A stretch of 64,000 nt of DNA from Fimbriimonadales bacterium (GCA_026003075.1 BPGO01000002.1:291339-355338); one strand, 5' to 3'; positions 29,799 to 38,791 are shown, counted from the first letter of the stretch. The notes: generated by a model not told the origin, from the letters alone. A program made the numbers and translations.

Positions 29799-30434
29799 AT
29801 GGGACGCAAACGCCTGTACACGGGACTCCTAATTACGGTTTGGCTCGCCTTAGTGGGATTAACCTATTGGCGAGTGGAGTTGCGCTTCCTGACGCCTGCA
29901 GCACGTCCGTTAGGGGCGGCGGAGGTCAACCCTGAAATGCAGCCTCCTGCCCCCGTGCCACACATCCAAACAGATGCGGGAACCGTTTCCCTTCGTGGTA
30001 ATTGGACCCTGCTCAACTTCTGGTCGCCCGACTGCGCCTGCTCACGCTTCATGGAACCGCATGTACGTGAACTGGTGCAACGGTTCCGCCTCCGAGGCGT
30101 CCAGTTCATCACTGTTGTGATTACCAACGACTCTTCGCTCTCGGAGCAGGAGGTGCTCCAACGCTGGCGCCAGCGCGGGATTGAGACGCCTGCGTATATT
30201 GACACAAATGGTGCGCTGGCGCGGCAATTCGGTGTGTGGGCAGGACCCGCGGCGGTGATTGTCAACCCGAAGGGGCGTATCATTTATGTGGGGGCGTACA
30301 ATATCGGCAGATACTGTAGCAACGAAAAAACAGCCTATGCGCAACAGGCGTTAGAGGCTGCGCTGAACGGCAAGAAGCCCCCACGCGCCAGAACACCCTT
30401 TTACGGCTGCCAAGTTCCCTCAGCGCCCCAGTAA
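29799..30434 (+). CDS. Membrane-anchored thioredoxin-like (redoxin) protein with CxC motif
   Basis: A 211-residue protein from ATG 29799. Residues 7-24 form an N-terminal membrane anchor. A thioredoxin fold follows, with LLNFWSPDCACSRFMEPHV near residue 69, a late cis-proline-like GPAAVIVNPKGRIIYVGAY and a C-terminal Cys pair. The active site reads C-A-C instead of C-x-x-C. Such CxC redoxins occur in DUF6436-type proteins. An extracytoplasmic thiol-redox role is inferred. It ends overlapping the 3' end of the opposite-strand gene by 15 bases. Confidence 0.8.
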   Translation: MGRKRLYTGLLITVWLALVGLTYWRVELRFLTPAARPLGAAEVNPEMQPPAPVPHIQTDAGTVSLRGNWTLLNFWSPDCACSRFMEPHVRELVQRFRLRGVQFITVVITNDSSLSEQEVLQRWRQRGIETPAYIDTNGALARQFGVWAGPAAVIVNPKGRIIYVGAYNIGRYCSNEKTAYAQQALEAALNGKKPPRARTPFYGCQVPSAPQ

Positions 30435-30848
30435 ACGCGCCACCCCCAGAAAACCGATCATTAGCAGCCCCACAATCGCCGCCATTACCACCCAACTCAG
30501 CAGGCGCGACCATCGCGACGGCGTACGACGCTCCACAGAAACCGCTTCCGCACGGGTACGCGTGTCTTTGCCGAATAGGAATACGAAATAGTAGCGAGTC
30601 CATAAAAACGGGATAACCCCACGCACATCAAGCAGATGGCGACGATGATAACTGTGAAGCGACTGCTTGAGCAACTGATACTGTTCGGGCGTGAGCGATT
30701 CAATGAGCGCAGGGGGCAGCGCACGCAGCAGATGCAAAATATAGACATCATGCGGCTGCTCGGCGGGTGTGTCGCCCTCAAACGCCTCCTGAATGATCCA
30801 TAGAGGCGGCTTCTCGTTCGGTTCCGGCTGTGGTGCAGGATAGGCCAT
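30420..30848 (-). CDS. Hypothetical C-terminally membrane-anchored protein
   Basis: A 142-residue protein from ATG 30848, which stands seven bases after GATAAT without a Shine-Dalgarno site, i.e. a probable leaderless start. The first 110 residues look helical and cytoplasmic (ALIESLTPEQYQLLKQSLHS, then DVRGVIPFLWTRYYFVFLFG). A single membrane helix at about residues 115-138 ends the protein, so it is probably tail-anchored. The family is not recognised. It is divergent from accB, with which it shares the promoter region. Confidence 0.7.
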   Translation of the reverse strand: MAYPAPQPEPNEKPPLWIIQEAFEGDTPAEQPHDVYILHLLRALPPALIESLTPEQYQLLKQSLHSYHRRHLLDVRGVIPFLWTRYYFVFLFGKDTRTRAEAVSVERRTPSRWSRLLSWVVMAAIVGLLMIGFLGVARLLGR

Positions 30849-30879
30849 CACCCCAATTATCGGCATCTCCGCGCTGAGG

Positions 30880-30885
30880 TATAAT
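30880..30885 (+). promoter_or_regulatory. accB: -10 box giving a leaderless GTG start of accB
   Basis: TATAAT is followed by seven bases and then GTG 30893. The opposite-strand start at 30848 has a GATAAT box at the same seven-base distance, so the two divergent genes share about 45 bp. Confidence 0.65.
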
Positions 30886-30892
30886 CCCCTGC

Positions 30893-31315
30893 GTGGCGTT
30901 GCCCATCGAAACAGTAGAACGCTGCCTGCAGTTGATGACCCGCTACCATCTGCAGGAGCTGGAGATTGCGGCGGAGGGCGTGCGGATACATATTGAACGC
31001 GCGGACGCTCCCGTTGTTCCTGCCGTCGCGGCGGTACACCCACCCCAACCACCTGCCGCGGAGACGCCGAACTGGGTTCCTATCGAATCGCCTATGACAG
31101 GGATGTTCTATCGCGGTCCCTCGCCGAGTGAGCCGCCCTATGTGGAAGAGGGCGACCTCGTGTACGAGGGGCAAACGATTGGACTGATTGAAGCGATGAA
31201 GGTGTTCAACGAGATTCCCGCGCCGATGACGGGCGTGGTACGACGCATTGTGGCGCAGAACGCCAGCCTTGTGCAACAAGGTGAAGTGCTGATGCTTCTG
31301 GAGCCGCCTGAATGA
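30893..31315 (+). CDS. accB: Biotin carboxyl carrier protein of acetyl-CoA carboxylase
   Basis: A 140-residue carrier protein for the first step of fatty acid synthesis. The C-terminal biotinyl domain shows ESPMTGMFYRGPSP and the biotinylated lysine in EAMKVFNEI near residue 101. A Pro/Ala-rich linker at about 42-60 separates the N-terminal part. GTG 30893 is supported by the leaderless arrangement. It overlaps the homoserine dehydrogenase gene by four bases (ATGA). accC is not in the window, which is unusual because accB and accC are often adjacent. Confidence 0.93.
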   Translation: MALPIETVERCLQLMTRYHLQELEIAAEGVRIHIERADAPVVPAVAAVHPPQPPAAETPNWVPIESPMTGMFYRGPSPSEPPYVEEGDLVYEGQTIGLIEAMKVFNEIPAPMTGVVRRIVAQNASLVQQGEVLMLLEPPE

Positions 31316-32592
31316 GAAAGATTGTCCGACTTTCGATTCTCGGCGCGGGCACAGTGGGTGGGGGCGTGTTGACCCTACTGCGTGAGAACGCCGACCTTCT
31401 GGAAGCCCAAACAGGCAAACGATTCGAGGTGCGCCATGTGCTGGTGCGCGACCTAAACAAGCCTCGCGCCGTGACGATCCCCCCCAAACTATTAACCACC
31501 GCCCCCCAAACTGCCCTGTGCGACCCTAAAGTGGACATCGTACTGGAGCTGATAGGGGGTCTGGAGCCTGCCCGCACGCTGATACGTGATGCGTTGCAGT
31601 CGGGCAAGCATGTGATTACCGCGAACAAACTCGTGATGGCAGTTTCGGGCGATGAGCTGATTCGCTTGGCGCAGCGGCACGGCGTGCGCCTCCTGTACGA
31701 GGCGAGCGTGGCGGGCAGCCTGCCAATCCTAAACGCACTCCAAGGTTCGCTTGCGGGCAACCGCATCTGTCGCGTGGTGGGCATCGTGAACAGCACGACC
31801 AACTTCATCCTGCGCGAGATGGAACGCGCGGTCGATGCAGGCGAACCTGCCGAGACCGCCTACGACGCCGCCCTGCGCAAAGCGCAGGAACTCGGCTACG
31901 CGGAAGCCGACCCCAGCAGCGATGTGGAAGGCTACGACGCGCAGTATAAAACCGCCATCTTGGCGCGATTGGCATTTCTCCAATATGTGCCGCTGGAAAG
32001 CGTCTATCGCGAGGGGATCAGCCACCTTAGCGGACGCGACCTCCTGTGGGCGAAGCGACTGAACCTGGGACTGAAACTGCTGAGCATCTCCGAGCGGTTG
32101 CCCGATGGTCGGCTCTGTGCCCGGGTGCATCCGACACTCATCCCACGCGACTGCCCGCTGTATGTGGTGCGTGGGGCGTTCAGCGGCGTGTGGCTGCAAG
32201 GCAACGGCTTTCAAGAGATGTCGTTCCATGGGTTCGGCGCGGGCGCACGTGCCACTGCCAGCGCGGTCATCGGCGACCTGATCGAAGTCGCTCGCCATCC
32301 CAAACCCCTGCGCCTTGAAGATCCCTCACTGCGTCCCGGTGAAACCGCACCTATCGAATCGCTTACCATGCGCTACTTCGTCCGACTGTGCGCCCCCAAT
32401 GAAGACACCCTACGCGCCCTGCGCACGCCGTTGCAAACGCTCGACGCGGAGTTCCACCCCTCCGAAACACTGGAACAGGGAATTGAACAGGTTGCGTTGA
32501 CCCCACCTCTAAACGAAGGCGAGTTTCAGGCGGTTATTGGACGCCTGCGTGAGCAGGAAAATGGGCAGGTACAGGTGATACGGTTCCTTTGA
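31312..32592 (+). CDS. hom: Homoserine dehydrogenase
   Basis: A 426-residue enzyme reducing aspartate semialdehyde to homoserine for threonine and methionine synthesis. The N-terminal NAD(P) motif is LGAGTVGGGVL near residue 7. The catalytic core has TANKLVMA near 104, and GIVNSTTNFIL near 160 followed by the substrate-binding EADPSSDVEGYDA near 202. Residues from about 345 look like a C-terminal ACT domain (MRYFVRL), suggesting feedback control by threonine. It overlaps accB by four bases. Confidence 0.95.
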   Translation: MRKIVRLSILGAGTVGGGVLTLLRENADLLEAQTGKRFEVRHVLVRDLNKPRAVTIPPKLLTTAPQTALCDPKVDIVLELIGGLEPARTLIRDALQSGKHVITANKLVMAVSGDELIRLAQRHGVRLLYEASVAGSLPILNALQGSLAGNRICRVVGIVNSTTNFILREMERAVDAGEPAETAYDAALRKAQELGYAEADPSSDVEGYDAQYKTAILARLAFLQYVPLESVYREGISHLSGRDLLWAKRLNLGLKLLSISERLPDGRLCARVHPTLIPRDCPLYVVRGAFSGVWLQGNGFQEMSFHGFGAGARATASAVIGDLIEVARHPKPLRLEDPSLRPGETAPIESLTMRYFVRLCAPNEDTLRALRTPLQTLDAEFHPSETLEQGIEQVALTPPLNEGEFQAVIGRLREQENGQVQVIRFL

Positions 32593-32604
32593 TGGCACGA
32601 GATA

Positions 32605-34053
32605 CTAAGGTATCCCCAGCCCCCAACGCGCTGCGGTTAGCGTAATTGCGGTTACAAGGAGAATGCAGAACAAGTTCAGTGCGAGTCCTGCTCGCGCCAT
32701 TTCACCGATTTTGATTTCACCCGAGGCGAACACGATGGCATTAGGAGGCGTAGCAACAGGCAGCATAAACGCCGCTGATGCCCCGACCGCCACAGGAATC
32801 GCCAGCAAACGCGGATCGATCCCCATTCCGACGGCTGCGGACGCCACGATGGGCAAAAAAGTAGCGGTGGTCGCCGTATTGGAAGTCAACTCTGTAAGGA
32901 AGATAATCAACGCAGCGACGCCCAGCACAATCAGCCAGGTAGGCAACGCGCTCAATCCGCTCACAGCCGAACCTATTGCCTTCGCCAGTCCAGTGCTTTC
33001 AAAGGCGTTTGCCAAAGCAAGTCCACCGCCAAACAGGATGAGAACTCCCCAAGGGATACTTTCCGCTGTGCGCCAATCCAGAATCGGCTTATACGGCTTC
33101 GTACACGAAGGCAAGATAAACAGCATAAGTGCTGCGCTCACCGCGACAAATGTATCGGAAAGAGGGACGCCCGTCACCTTGCTAATCCACTCACGCCCCA
33201 GCCACCCCACGACCGCATAGAGAAATACTCCTGCAACACAGCGTTCGGCGAGAGTCCACTGCCCTGTTCTCTCGGTCGGGTCGTATAATGCATTTCGAAT
33301 CGCCTTAAAGTTAATGTTTTTGCAAGAAAATTGAACGCCCGTGAGCCAAAACCAAGCCAACGGCAACATGACTCCCACAAAGGGCAACCCCACACTCAGC
33401 CAGTTCAACATGTTCAGCGAGTAGCCGTAATTCTCACGCAAGAATCCTGCCAGCAGCGCGTTAGGCGCGGTTCCGATGAGTGTGCCTACGCCCCCTATTG
33501 AAGCGGAATAGGCAATTCCCAGCATCAGTGCGACGGCAAACGGATGTCCTTCCTCACCCTTATAAGTCTGTCGTACCATCTCGATTACGGGCAAGGCGAC
33601 AGCAAACATCATCATCGCGGTAGAAGTGTTGTTTATCCACATTGAAGTAAACGCGGTTGCTGCCATGAAGCCCGCTATCATCCCGCTTGGTGTTCGCCCC
33701 AATATTCGCACGATCCGCAGCGCGATACGCTCGTGAAGGCGCGCCGCCTGCATCCCCTGAGCAATCACAAAGCCACCCAGAAACAAAAAGATAATCGGGT
33801 CTGCATATCGTGCAGCCACCTGTTTCTCGTCTCCAACTCCAACAATCGGCATCCAAATCAGGGGTAACAACGCCGTCGCTGGGATGGGGACGCACTCCGA
33901 AAACCACCAAGTCGCCATCCAAAGCGTTAATCCCACCAAACGCCATGCTTCGGGCGTAAGCGCATCAGGATGTGGGGCAAGAAGCGGGATCACGCCGAAA
34001 ACAGGACCTGCGGTCAGCGCAATCCAGCGTGCGAACACAGCGGAGCGTTTCAT
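32605..34053 (-). CDS. SLC13/DASS family sodium-dependent anion symporter
   Basis: A 482-residue transporter with about eleven membrane segments. The two Ser-Asn-Thr-type sodium-site motifs of the divalent-anion:sodium symporter family are seen as NNTSTAMMM near residue 136 and ELTSNTATTATFLP near 394. Likely substrates are C4-dicarboxylates, citrate or sulfate; the sequence does not decide. ATG 34053 is chosen as the first Met with a normal MKRSAVF start; the longer frame from 34101 would overlap cdsA. It lies just downstream of cdsA on the same strand. Confidence 0.9.
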   Translation of the reverse strand: MKRSAVFARWIALTAGPVFGVIPLLAPHPDALTPEAWRLVGLTLWMATWWFSECVPIPATALLPLIWMPIVGVGDEKQVAARYADPIIFLFLGGFVIAQGMQAARLHERIALRIVRILGRTPSGMIAGFMAATAFTSMWINNTSTAMMMFAVALPVIEMVRQTYKGEEGHPFAVALMLGIAYSASIGGVGTLIGTAPNALLAGFLRENYGYSLNMLNWLSVGLPFVGVMLPLAWFWLTGVQFSCKNINFKAIRNALYDPTERTGQWTLAERCVAGVFLYAVVGWLGREWISKVTGVPLSDTFVAVSAALMLFILPSCTKPYKPILDWRTAESIPWGVLILFGGGLALANAFESTGLAKAIGSAVSGLSALPTWLIVLGVAALIIFLTELTSNTATTATFLPIVASAAVGMGIDPRLLAIPVAVGASAAFMLPVATPPNAIVFASGEIKIGEMARAGLALNLFCILLVTAITLTAARWGLGIP

Positions 34054-34081
34054 CGGATAAGAGATTCGCGGTTCCCCGACC

Positions 34082-34921
34082 CTACCCTGCCACCTGCACA
34101 ATCCACCAGATCCATGGCGCGCTGAACAGGAAGCTATCGAACCGATCTAATACGCCCCCATGTCCAGGCAAAACGCCTCCGAAGTCTTTGACACCGATGG
34201 AGCGTTTCAATGCCGACTCAAATAGGTCGCCCAATTGTCCTAACACCCCCACCCCGAGCCCGGCAGCAATCGCCCACCCAGTCGAGAGACCCAGCAGCAG
34301 CCCACCTTGCCACCCCACAAGCATACAAAGTACAAGATTAGCGATAAAACCTTCAAGTGTTTTAGCTGGACTAAGTAAAGTTGCAATTTTGCGCTTTCCC
34401 ATAGATTTTCCTGTGAAATACGCTGCGGAATCGCCGAGCCAGAGCATGGCAAAGAGCCATAAAGTCCACAACGCCCCCTGCTCGGTCCGCATACCCCCCA
34501 GAGATGCCGGAGTGAAGTCGTTACGCAACCACACGCCGAAGGTAAACAGCCAACCGATATAGAACATACCAAATATGCCATACCCTATGTTGGGTACAAC
34601 AGATAGTCTACCTACTCGCCAAGCGATATATAACTCATACAGCAACGCGGTCGCGAAAACAGGTAGGAGAAAATTCCCAAGCGTGAGTGATGGGAACAGC
34701 CCAAAAACGAGAGGCATCAATGCACCCGCACCGAGCAGAACCCAGTTCGGACGCGGCTTGGGGAACCAATCGGCACGGCTGTATGCACGATGATATTCCA
34801 ATACCGCAACCAGTGCCAGGAGGCTCAAGGTGAACGCATAGAGCCCCCCACCTGGGGCAAAAATGACCGCCAGCATAAGCGGTATGCCGATAACCGCGGT
34901 GAGGATGCGCGTGCGCAACAT
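34082..34921 (-). CDS. cdsA: Phosphatidate cytidylyltransferase
   Basis: A 279-residue, roughly eight-helix membrane enzyme making CDP-diacylglycerol for phospholipid synthesis. The CDP-alcohol signature is at the C-terminus: SALKRSIGVKDFGG, then LPGHGGVLDRFDS. WLGDSAAYFTGKSMGKRK near residue 158 is another hallmark. It starts one base after the stop of the NfeD gene upstream, so both are likely on one transcript. Confidence 0.96.
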   Translation of the reverse strand: MLRTRILTAVIGIPLMLAVIFAPGGGLYAFTLSLLALVAVLEYHRAYSRADWFPKPRPNWVLLGAGALMPLVFGLFPSLTLGNFLLPVFATALLYELYIAWRVGRLSVVPNIGYGIFGMFYIGWLFTFGVWLRNDFTPASLGGMRTEQGALWTLWLFAMLWLGDSAAYFTGKSMGKRKIATLLSPAKTLEGFIANLVLCMLVGWQGGLLLGLSTGWAIAAGLGVGVLGQLGDLFESALKRSIGVKDFGGVLPGHGGVLDRFDSFLFSAPWIWWIVQVAG

Positions 34922-34922
34922 C

Positions 34923-36254
34923 TTAGGCAGTTGTCTGCTCCTTCTCTACAGGAGTGGGCACAGGCGAAGGTTGCCAGCGCACATAAAGCGTCAGTCCCTC
35001 CACCCGATCCACTACCACATGTTCCCCGACCTCAATCGGTGGATCGAGCGCAATAGCTCGCCATAATGTACCGTCCACAAACACCTGTCCTTCGGGGTCA
35101 AGCTTAGAGCGCACCCGTCCCACCATACCCACCAGTCGCTCCTGACCACTCACCTTGCGACGGAACTGCGCCCGAATGCCTGAATAGGCTACGAACAGGA
35201 ACGCCGCCCCCGTGAGAACGGTCATCGTGCCAACGAGCCAGAAGCTCACGCGAAACACAGGCGAGTCGGATTGAAACAGGATGATGGAGCCGATGGCGAA
35301 CGACACCAGCGCGCCCGCTGTGAGTACGCCATGCGAGGTCGTGAACAACTCTGCCACAAACAGCACAAACGCCAGTAGAATGAGCGCCACCCCCAGCGCG
35401 TTCACAGGCAATACAGACGCGGCATAAAGCGCAAGCAACAACGCGATCACCCCTACCACTCCCGGAAAAGTCGCGCCAGGGTTTTGCAACTCACCCAGAA
35501 TCCCGTAAATCGCCAAGAGCATCAGAATATAAAACACATTCGGGTGCGCCAGGAACATCAGCAACGATTCGCGCCAATTTTTGGGGATCTCCTGTAGAGG
35601 CGCGTCTTTGGTGCGTAAGGTGACTACCTTCCCTTCTGCAACGCGCACCTTGCGCCCATCGATTTTCATCAGCAAATCCTGAGGACTGCTGGCTATCAAG
35701 TCAATGACCTTATTGCGGAGTGCTTCCTGCTCCGTAATGGACGCGGCTTCCGTGACGGCTTTCACCACCCAGTCTTTGTTGCGTCCACGCTGTTCCGCAA
35801 TCGTTTTGGCATAGGCGATGGTATCGTTCATGACTTTGCGCTTAAGGTCGTTGGGGATGTCTTGCCCATCGCCAGATATGGGGGTGGCAGCGCCGATGTT
35901 GGTGCCGGGCGCCATCGCCGCGATATTCGCCGAGACGGTGATAAACACGCCTGCAGAACCTGCCCGCGATCCCGAGGGATACACGAACACAATCACCGGG
36001 ATAGGGCTATTAAGCAAAGTGGAGGTGATGTCGCGTGTGGCTTGCAACTCGCCGCCCGGGGTATCCAGCAGTATCATAAACGCCCCCGCGTTCGCTTTCA
36101 CTGCGTCCGCGTGGGCGCGTATCAGATAATCTGCTGAGGCGCGATGAACAATTTCCTTGAACTGGATGTAATACACAGGTCGCGCCGTCTGCTGTGCCCA
36201 CGCCGCGAGCGTTATCAACCCCCATAGCAATCCCCAGAGTCGTAGCCACCTCAT
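34923..36254 (-). CDS. NfeD family membrane serine protease (ClpP-class)
   Basis: The protein has 443 residues from ATG 36254. A signal peptide at 1-18 (MRWLRLWGLLWGLITLAAWA) is followed by a ClpP/Crotonase-like protease domain. PSGSRAGSAGVFI near 92 carries the catalytic serine, and the catalytic lysine lies near residue 135-140 (DTIAYAKTIAE). Four or so membrane helices follow at 240-355, then a C-terminal NfeD OB-fold (GMVGRVRSKLDPEGQVFV). Such proteases cleave stomatin-type partners; a slipin gene is at 58844-59641. TAAAAT seven bases before ATG indicates a leaderless start. Confidence 0.9.
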   Translation of the reverse strand: MRWLRLWGLLWGLITLAAWAQQTARPVYYIQFKEIVHRASADYLIRAHADAVKANAGAFMILLDTPGGELQATRDITSTLLNSPIPVIVFVYPSGSRAGSAGVFITVSANIAAMAPGTNIGAATPISGDGQDIPNDLKRKVMNDTIAYAKTIAEQRGRNKDWVVKAVTEAASITEQEALRNKVIDLIASSPQDLLMKIDGRKVRVAEGKVVTLRTKDAPLQEIPKNWRESLLMFLAHPNVFYILMLLAIYGILGELQNPGATFPGVVGVIALLLALYAASVLPVNALGVALILLAFVLFVAELFTTSHGVLTAGALVSFAIGSIILFQSDSPVFRVSFWLVGTMTVLTGAAFLFVAYSGIRAQFRRKVSGQERLVGMVGRVRSKLDPEGQVFVDGTLWRAIALDPPIEVGEHVVVDRVEGLTLYVRWQPSPVPTPVEKEQTTA

Positions 36255-36261
36255 CACCGAT

Positions 36262-36267
36262 ATTTTA
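36262..36267 (-). promoter_or_regulatory. -10 box for leaderless ATG start of the NfeD gene
   Basis: TAAAAT reading leftward is followed by seven bases and ATG 36254. It faces the rightward box at 36278-36283, so the divergent promoters are almost back to back. Confidence 0.6.
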
Positions 36268-36277
36268 CCTGAAAAGG

Positions 36278-36283
36278 TATCAT
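36278..36283 (+). promoter_or_regulatory. -10 box for leaderless GTG start of the zinc-ribbon/TPR gene
   Basis: TATCAT is followed by seven bases and GTG 36291. No ribosome binding site is present. Confidence 0.55.
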
Positions 36284-36290
36284 TAGGGGT

Positions 36291-37400
36291 GTGGATGGGG
36301 AACAATTTTCTGATTCGACGCCGACAATTCAGAGTATGCTTAGGGAGGCGAAGTTACGGACGATGATTTGCCCGAAGTGCTTTGCAGAGATACCCGATAC
36401 GAGCGCGTTCTGCATGGAGTGCGGAGCGCGAATCAAAGAGGACGCCTTAGACCCCCTCTATGCAGAAGGCTCCGACCGCGAGGTCTATCCTGAGTTGGCG
36501 CGGGCAAACTTGTTACGGATGCAGGGCAAATACGAAGAAGCCATCGAGGTGTGCCGTCGTATCTTGGGGCGATTCCCCAGCAACGAGACGGTCCATGCGC
36601 TTCTGGGTGACATTTACGCGGATCAGGGCAAGTACGAAGATGCAATACAATGGTACGAACTCTTGGTGGAGCTGGCGCCCGGCAACGCGCACCACATGGC
36701 GAAGTTGCACAACTTGCGCGCGATGCATGCCGCTCAAGTTGCGCCACCGCCGCCAATAACCGAGCCAGAGGTGAAGCCTGCCAAGCCAAAGGTGTTTGCG
36801 TACGCTTTGTTCGGGTTGCTTGCGCTGATTCTGGTGGCGGCGGCGTTTGTGGCGGGCGCACGCTTGAATGCCGTGCGTCAGTCGGCGGCGGAGCCTATCA
36901 AGAGTGTCCAGGGCGCCGTCTCCCCGTCCCCATCAACTGAGCCAGTGCGCATTCCACCGCCTGTCCCAACCGATCCCTCCCCTGCCCCGTTACCCACGCC
37001 TGCCGCAGGATTTGCAGGGATGAGTGCGGTCGAGGCGGAACTGGCACAGAAGCTAAGCCAGCAGCTCAACGGTACCCCCGTATGGTGTGCCTTTGACCCA
37101 GCGAGCAACCGTTGGCAAGCGCGGATCCGCATCCAATCGGGGGTACTTAACAGGTCGCGCGTGCTCCAAGAGGCGATTGCGCTGGCACGAGCGTTCTATC
37201 AACTCTATCCTAATGTGCCGAACCTCAACGTTGCTGTGATCGCGCCCAGCCCGAACGGCGGCGATGTGCTGATTTTCTCTGCGGAGATCAGCCCTCAGAT
37301 CGCCGCGTTGGATCCCACAACACTGAGTGAGGAGCAGGTACAGTCGGTACTCCAGCAACTGTCGGCTTGGTGGAACCCCGCTGTCAACTTTCAAGGCTGA
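36291..37400 (+). CDS. Zinc-ribbon and TPR protein with single membrane helix
   Basis: A 369-residue protein. A zinc ribbon at about residues 26-45 (CPKC then CMEC, C-x2-C twice) is followed by two or three TPR units at 60-140 (GKYEEAIEVCRRIL, GKYEDAIQWYELL). A membrane helix lies near 165-190, then a Pro-rich linker, and a folded extracytoplasmic domain occupies about 245-369. GTG 36291 fits the leaderless promoter; an internal ATG right before the zinc ribbon is an alternative. The domain order suggests a cytoplasmic binding module tethered to an exported domain. No specific function is known. Confidence 0.8.
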   Translation: MDGEQFSDSTPTIQSMLREAKLRTMICPKCFAEIPDTSAFCMECGARIKEDALDPLYAEGSDREVYPELARANLLRMQGKYEEAIEVCRRILGRFPSNETVHALLGDIYADQGKYEDAIQWYELLVELAPGNAHHMAKLHNLRAMHAAQVAPPPPITEPEVKPAKPKVFAYALFGLLALILVAAAFVAGARLNAVRQSAAEPIKSVQGAVSPSPSTEPVRIPPPVPTDPSPAPLPTPAAGFAGMSAVEAELAQKLSQQLNGTPVWCAFDPASNRWQARIRIQSGVLNRSRVLQEAIALARAFYQLYPNVPNLNVAVIAPSPNGGDVLIFSAEISPQIAALDPTTLSEEQVQSVLQQLSAWWNPAVNFQG

Positions 37401-38483
37401 TCAGACTGCAACGGCGCGCCTTGCCCGCGCACGAATCGCCTCGACTTCGGCGTCGGTCAGGGCGCGCTCGAAACTGCGAAATCCCGCGAGCCGAAAACCG
37501 TGCTTGCGTGCTAGCTCCTGCGTGGTTTGCACCTGCTGGAGGCTCACCTCCTTGCCCAGTGTGAAGTTCTCGATGCGCCCCTCCAGCGCAAGCATCATCG
37601 TTTCCGACATGCAAGCATATGCCATGCGCGGCGGGAAGCCGAAGTCAAAGCCAAAGTCAACATCGCCCGGCACTTCTACAAGCCCCCCTTCGATGACCAG
37701 CACATCGTCGCGCTCGCGGGCTACCCGCACCGACACATCTCGCGGACGCGCCACATCCACCACCACCGCGCCCGATTTGAGGTCGTTGGGATAAATCACG
37801 GCGTCCACGGCGCTGGTCACCGTGATAATCACATCAGCAGTAGGCAGTTCGCGTGCGAGGTCGGTGGATACCCGCACACCGCCCCGTGCTTTGGGGCGCA
37901 GCTGCTCGGCAATCGGCTCCAGTCGCGCTGTGTCGCGCCCCAAAAGCAGCATCGCCTTCGCCTGCGGCGCGAGCGCTTCCGCACAGGTACGCCCGATGGA
38001 GCCTGTGGCGCCCACCACCGCGATAGTCGCATCCGTAATTTGGATTCCCATCTTCTCTGCCCCCAAAATGGCGGCTTCAATCGCGGTGGCGACCGTGTAG
38101 CTGTTCCCCGTTGTCACGGCGATGTCCAGATTTTTGGCGATAGTGATTCCGCCGTCGCCCACCACCGAAGTGAACGCGCCCAGCCCAATAATCTCCGCTC
38201 CCAACTCCTGCGCAATCTGCCCGCAGCGGATAATCTTCTGGTAGACAAAATCGAGTGGCAGGCTCAGCATCATGCGGGGGGAGAGCGGGCAGCCAATAAA
38301 CCAGCCCTCTGTGGTCGCGCCCGTAAGCGAGCGTATCCCCGTAATCCGTGAAACGACCATCGGCTCCTTGCGCCTCAAAATCTGTTCAACCCATCGCTCG
38401 GGCAGGTACTTGGCGATAGGGTACTTGCGTGCCGCGTCGCGCTTCACATCCACTGGATGAATCACAAAGGCAAACCGATGCAT
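37401..38483 (-). CDS. Acyl-ACP reductase-like Rossmann oxidoreductase
   Basis: A 360-residue protein whose layout recalls cyanobacterial long-chain acyl-ACP reductase. FAFVIHPVD is the N-terminal strand, and LGAFTSVVGDGG near 106 is followed by TTGNSYTVATAIEA. The NADP motif VVGATGSIGRTCAEAL lies near 158-173. The catalytic Cys of cyanobacterial forms is not clearly placed, so aldehyde formation is uncertain; annotations as shikimate or glutamyl-tRNA-reductase-like would also arise. ATG 38483 stands six bases after TATCTT with no Shine-Dalgarno site. A terminator hairpin separates it from the upstream small gene. Confidence 0.65.
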   Translation of the reverse strand: MHRFAFVIHPVDVKRDAARKYPIAKYLPERWVEQILRRKEPMVVSRITGIRSLTGATTEGWFIGCPLSPRMMLSLPLDFVYQKIIRCGQIAQELGAEIIGLGAFTSVVGDGGITIAKNLDIAVTTGNSYTVATAIEAAILGAEKMGIQITDATIAVVGATGSIGRTCAEALAPQAKAMLLLGRDTARLEPIAEQLRPKARGGVRVSTDLARELPTADVIITVTSAVDAVIYPNDLKSGAVVVDVARPRDVSVRVARERDDVLVIEGGLVEVPGDVDFGFDFGFPPRMAYACMSETMMLALEGRIENFTLGKEVSLQQVQTTQELARKHGFRLAGFRSFERALTDAEVEAIRARARRAVAV

Positions 38484-38508
38484 ATCTAAAAGATACCCTA
38501 AAAATGAA

Positions 38509-38533
38509 GAAGCCCCTCCGCGGGAGGGGCTTC
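38509..38533 (-). terminator. Intrinsic terminator of the small gene 38543-38791
   Basis: GAAGCCCCTCC (38509-38519) and GGAGGGGCTTC (38523-38533) form a perfect 11-bp stem with a GCG loop. Read on the minus strand, a T-rich stretch (TTCATTTTT) follows. It lies directly after the stop of the minus-strand gene and before the next promoter. Confidence 0.85.
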
Positions 38534-38542
38534 CGATAGCCA

Positions 38543-38791
38543 TCAGGCGGACTTCCCGTTATTGGAGCTGCGCCGACGCTGACGGACATTCTTCAGACCG
38601 AAGCGGTACTTCGCAAAAGCCTCTTCGATTTTGCCGTCCATAATCAGCTTCGCAAACTCCTGCGCTCCTTCAACCTTCGCCTGATTCGGCTTACGTCTCC
38701 GTATTGCTTTAATCGCTTCTGCCATATCAATCTCACCTGCCTTAAACGCCTTAAGGATACCCTCGATATACGCGCTTCGTCGATCTGTCAT
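38543..38791 (-). CDS. Small basic helical protein of unknown function
   Basis: An 82-residue protein from ATG 38791, with GGAGG ten bases before it and TATACT further upstream (38818-38823). It begins MTDRRSAYIEGILKAFKAGE and continues with two predicted helices, ending in a strongly basic, Arg-rich tail (NVRQRRRSSNNGKS). Repeated AGEIDMAEAIKAI and DGKIEEAFAKY segments look like two similar helical units. It may bind nucleic acid, but no family is recognised. It has its own promoter and terminator. Confidence 0.75.
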   Translation of the reverse strand: MTDRRSAYIEGILKAFKAGEIDMAEAIKAIRRRKPNQAKVEGAQEFAKLIMDGKIEEAFAKYRFGLKNVRQRRRSSNNGKSA

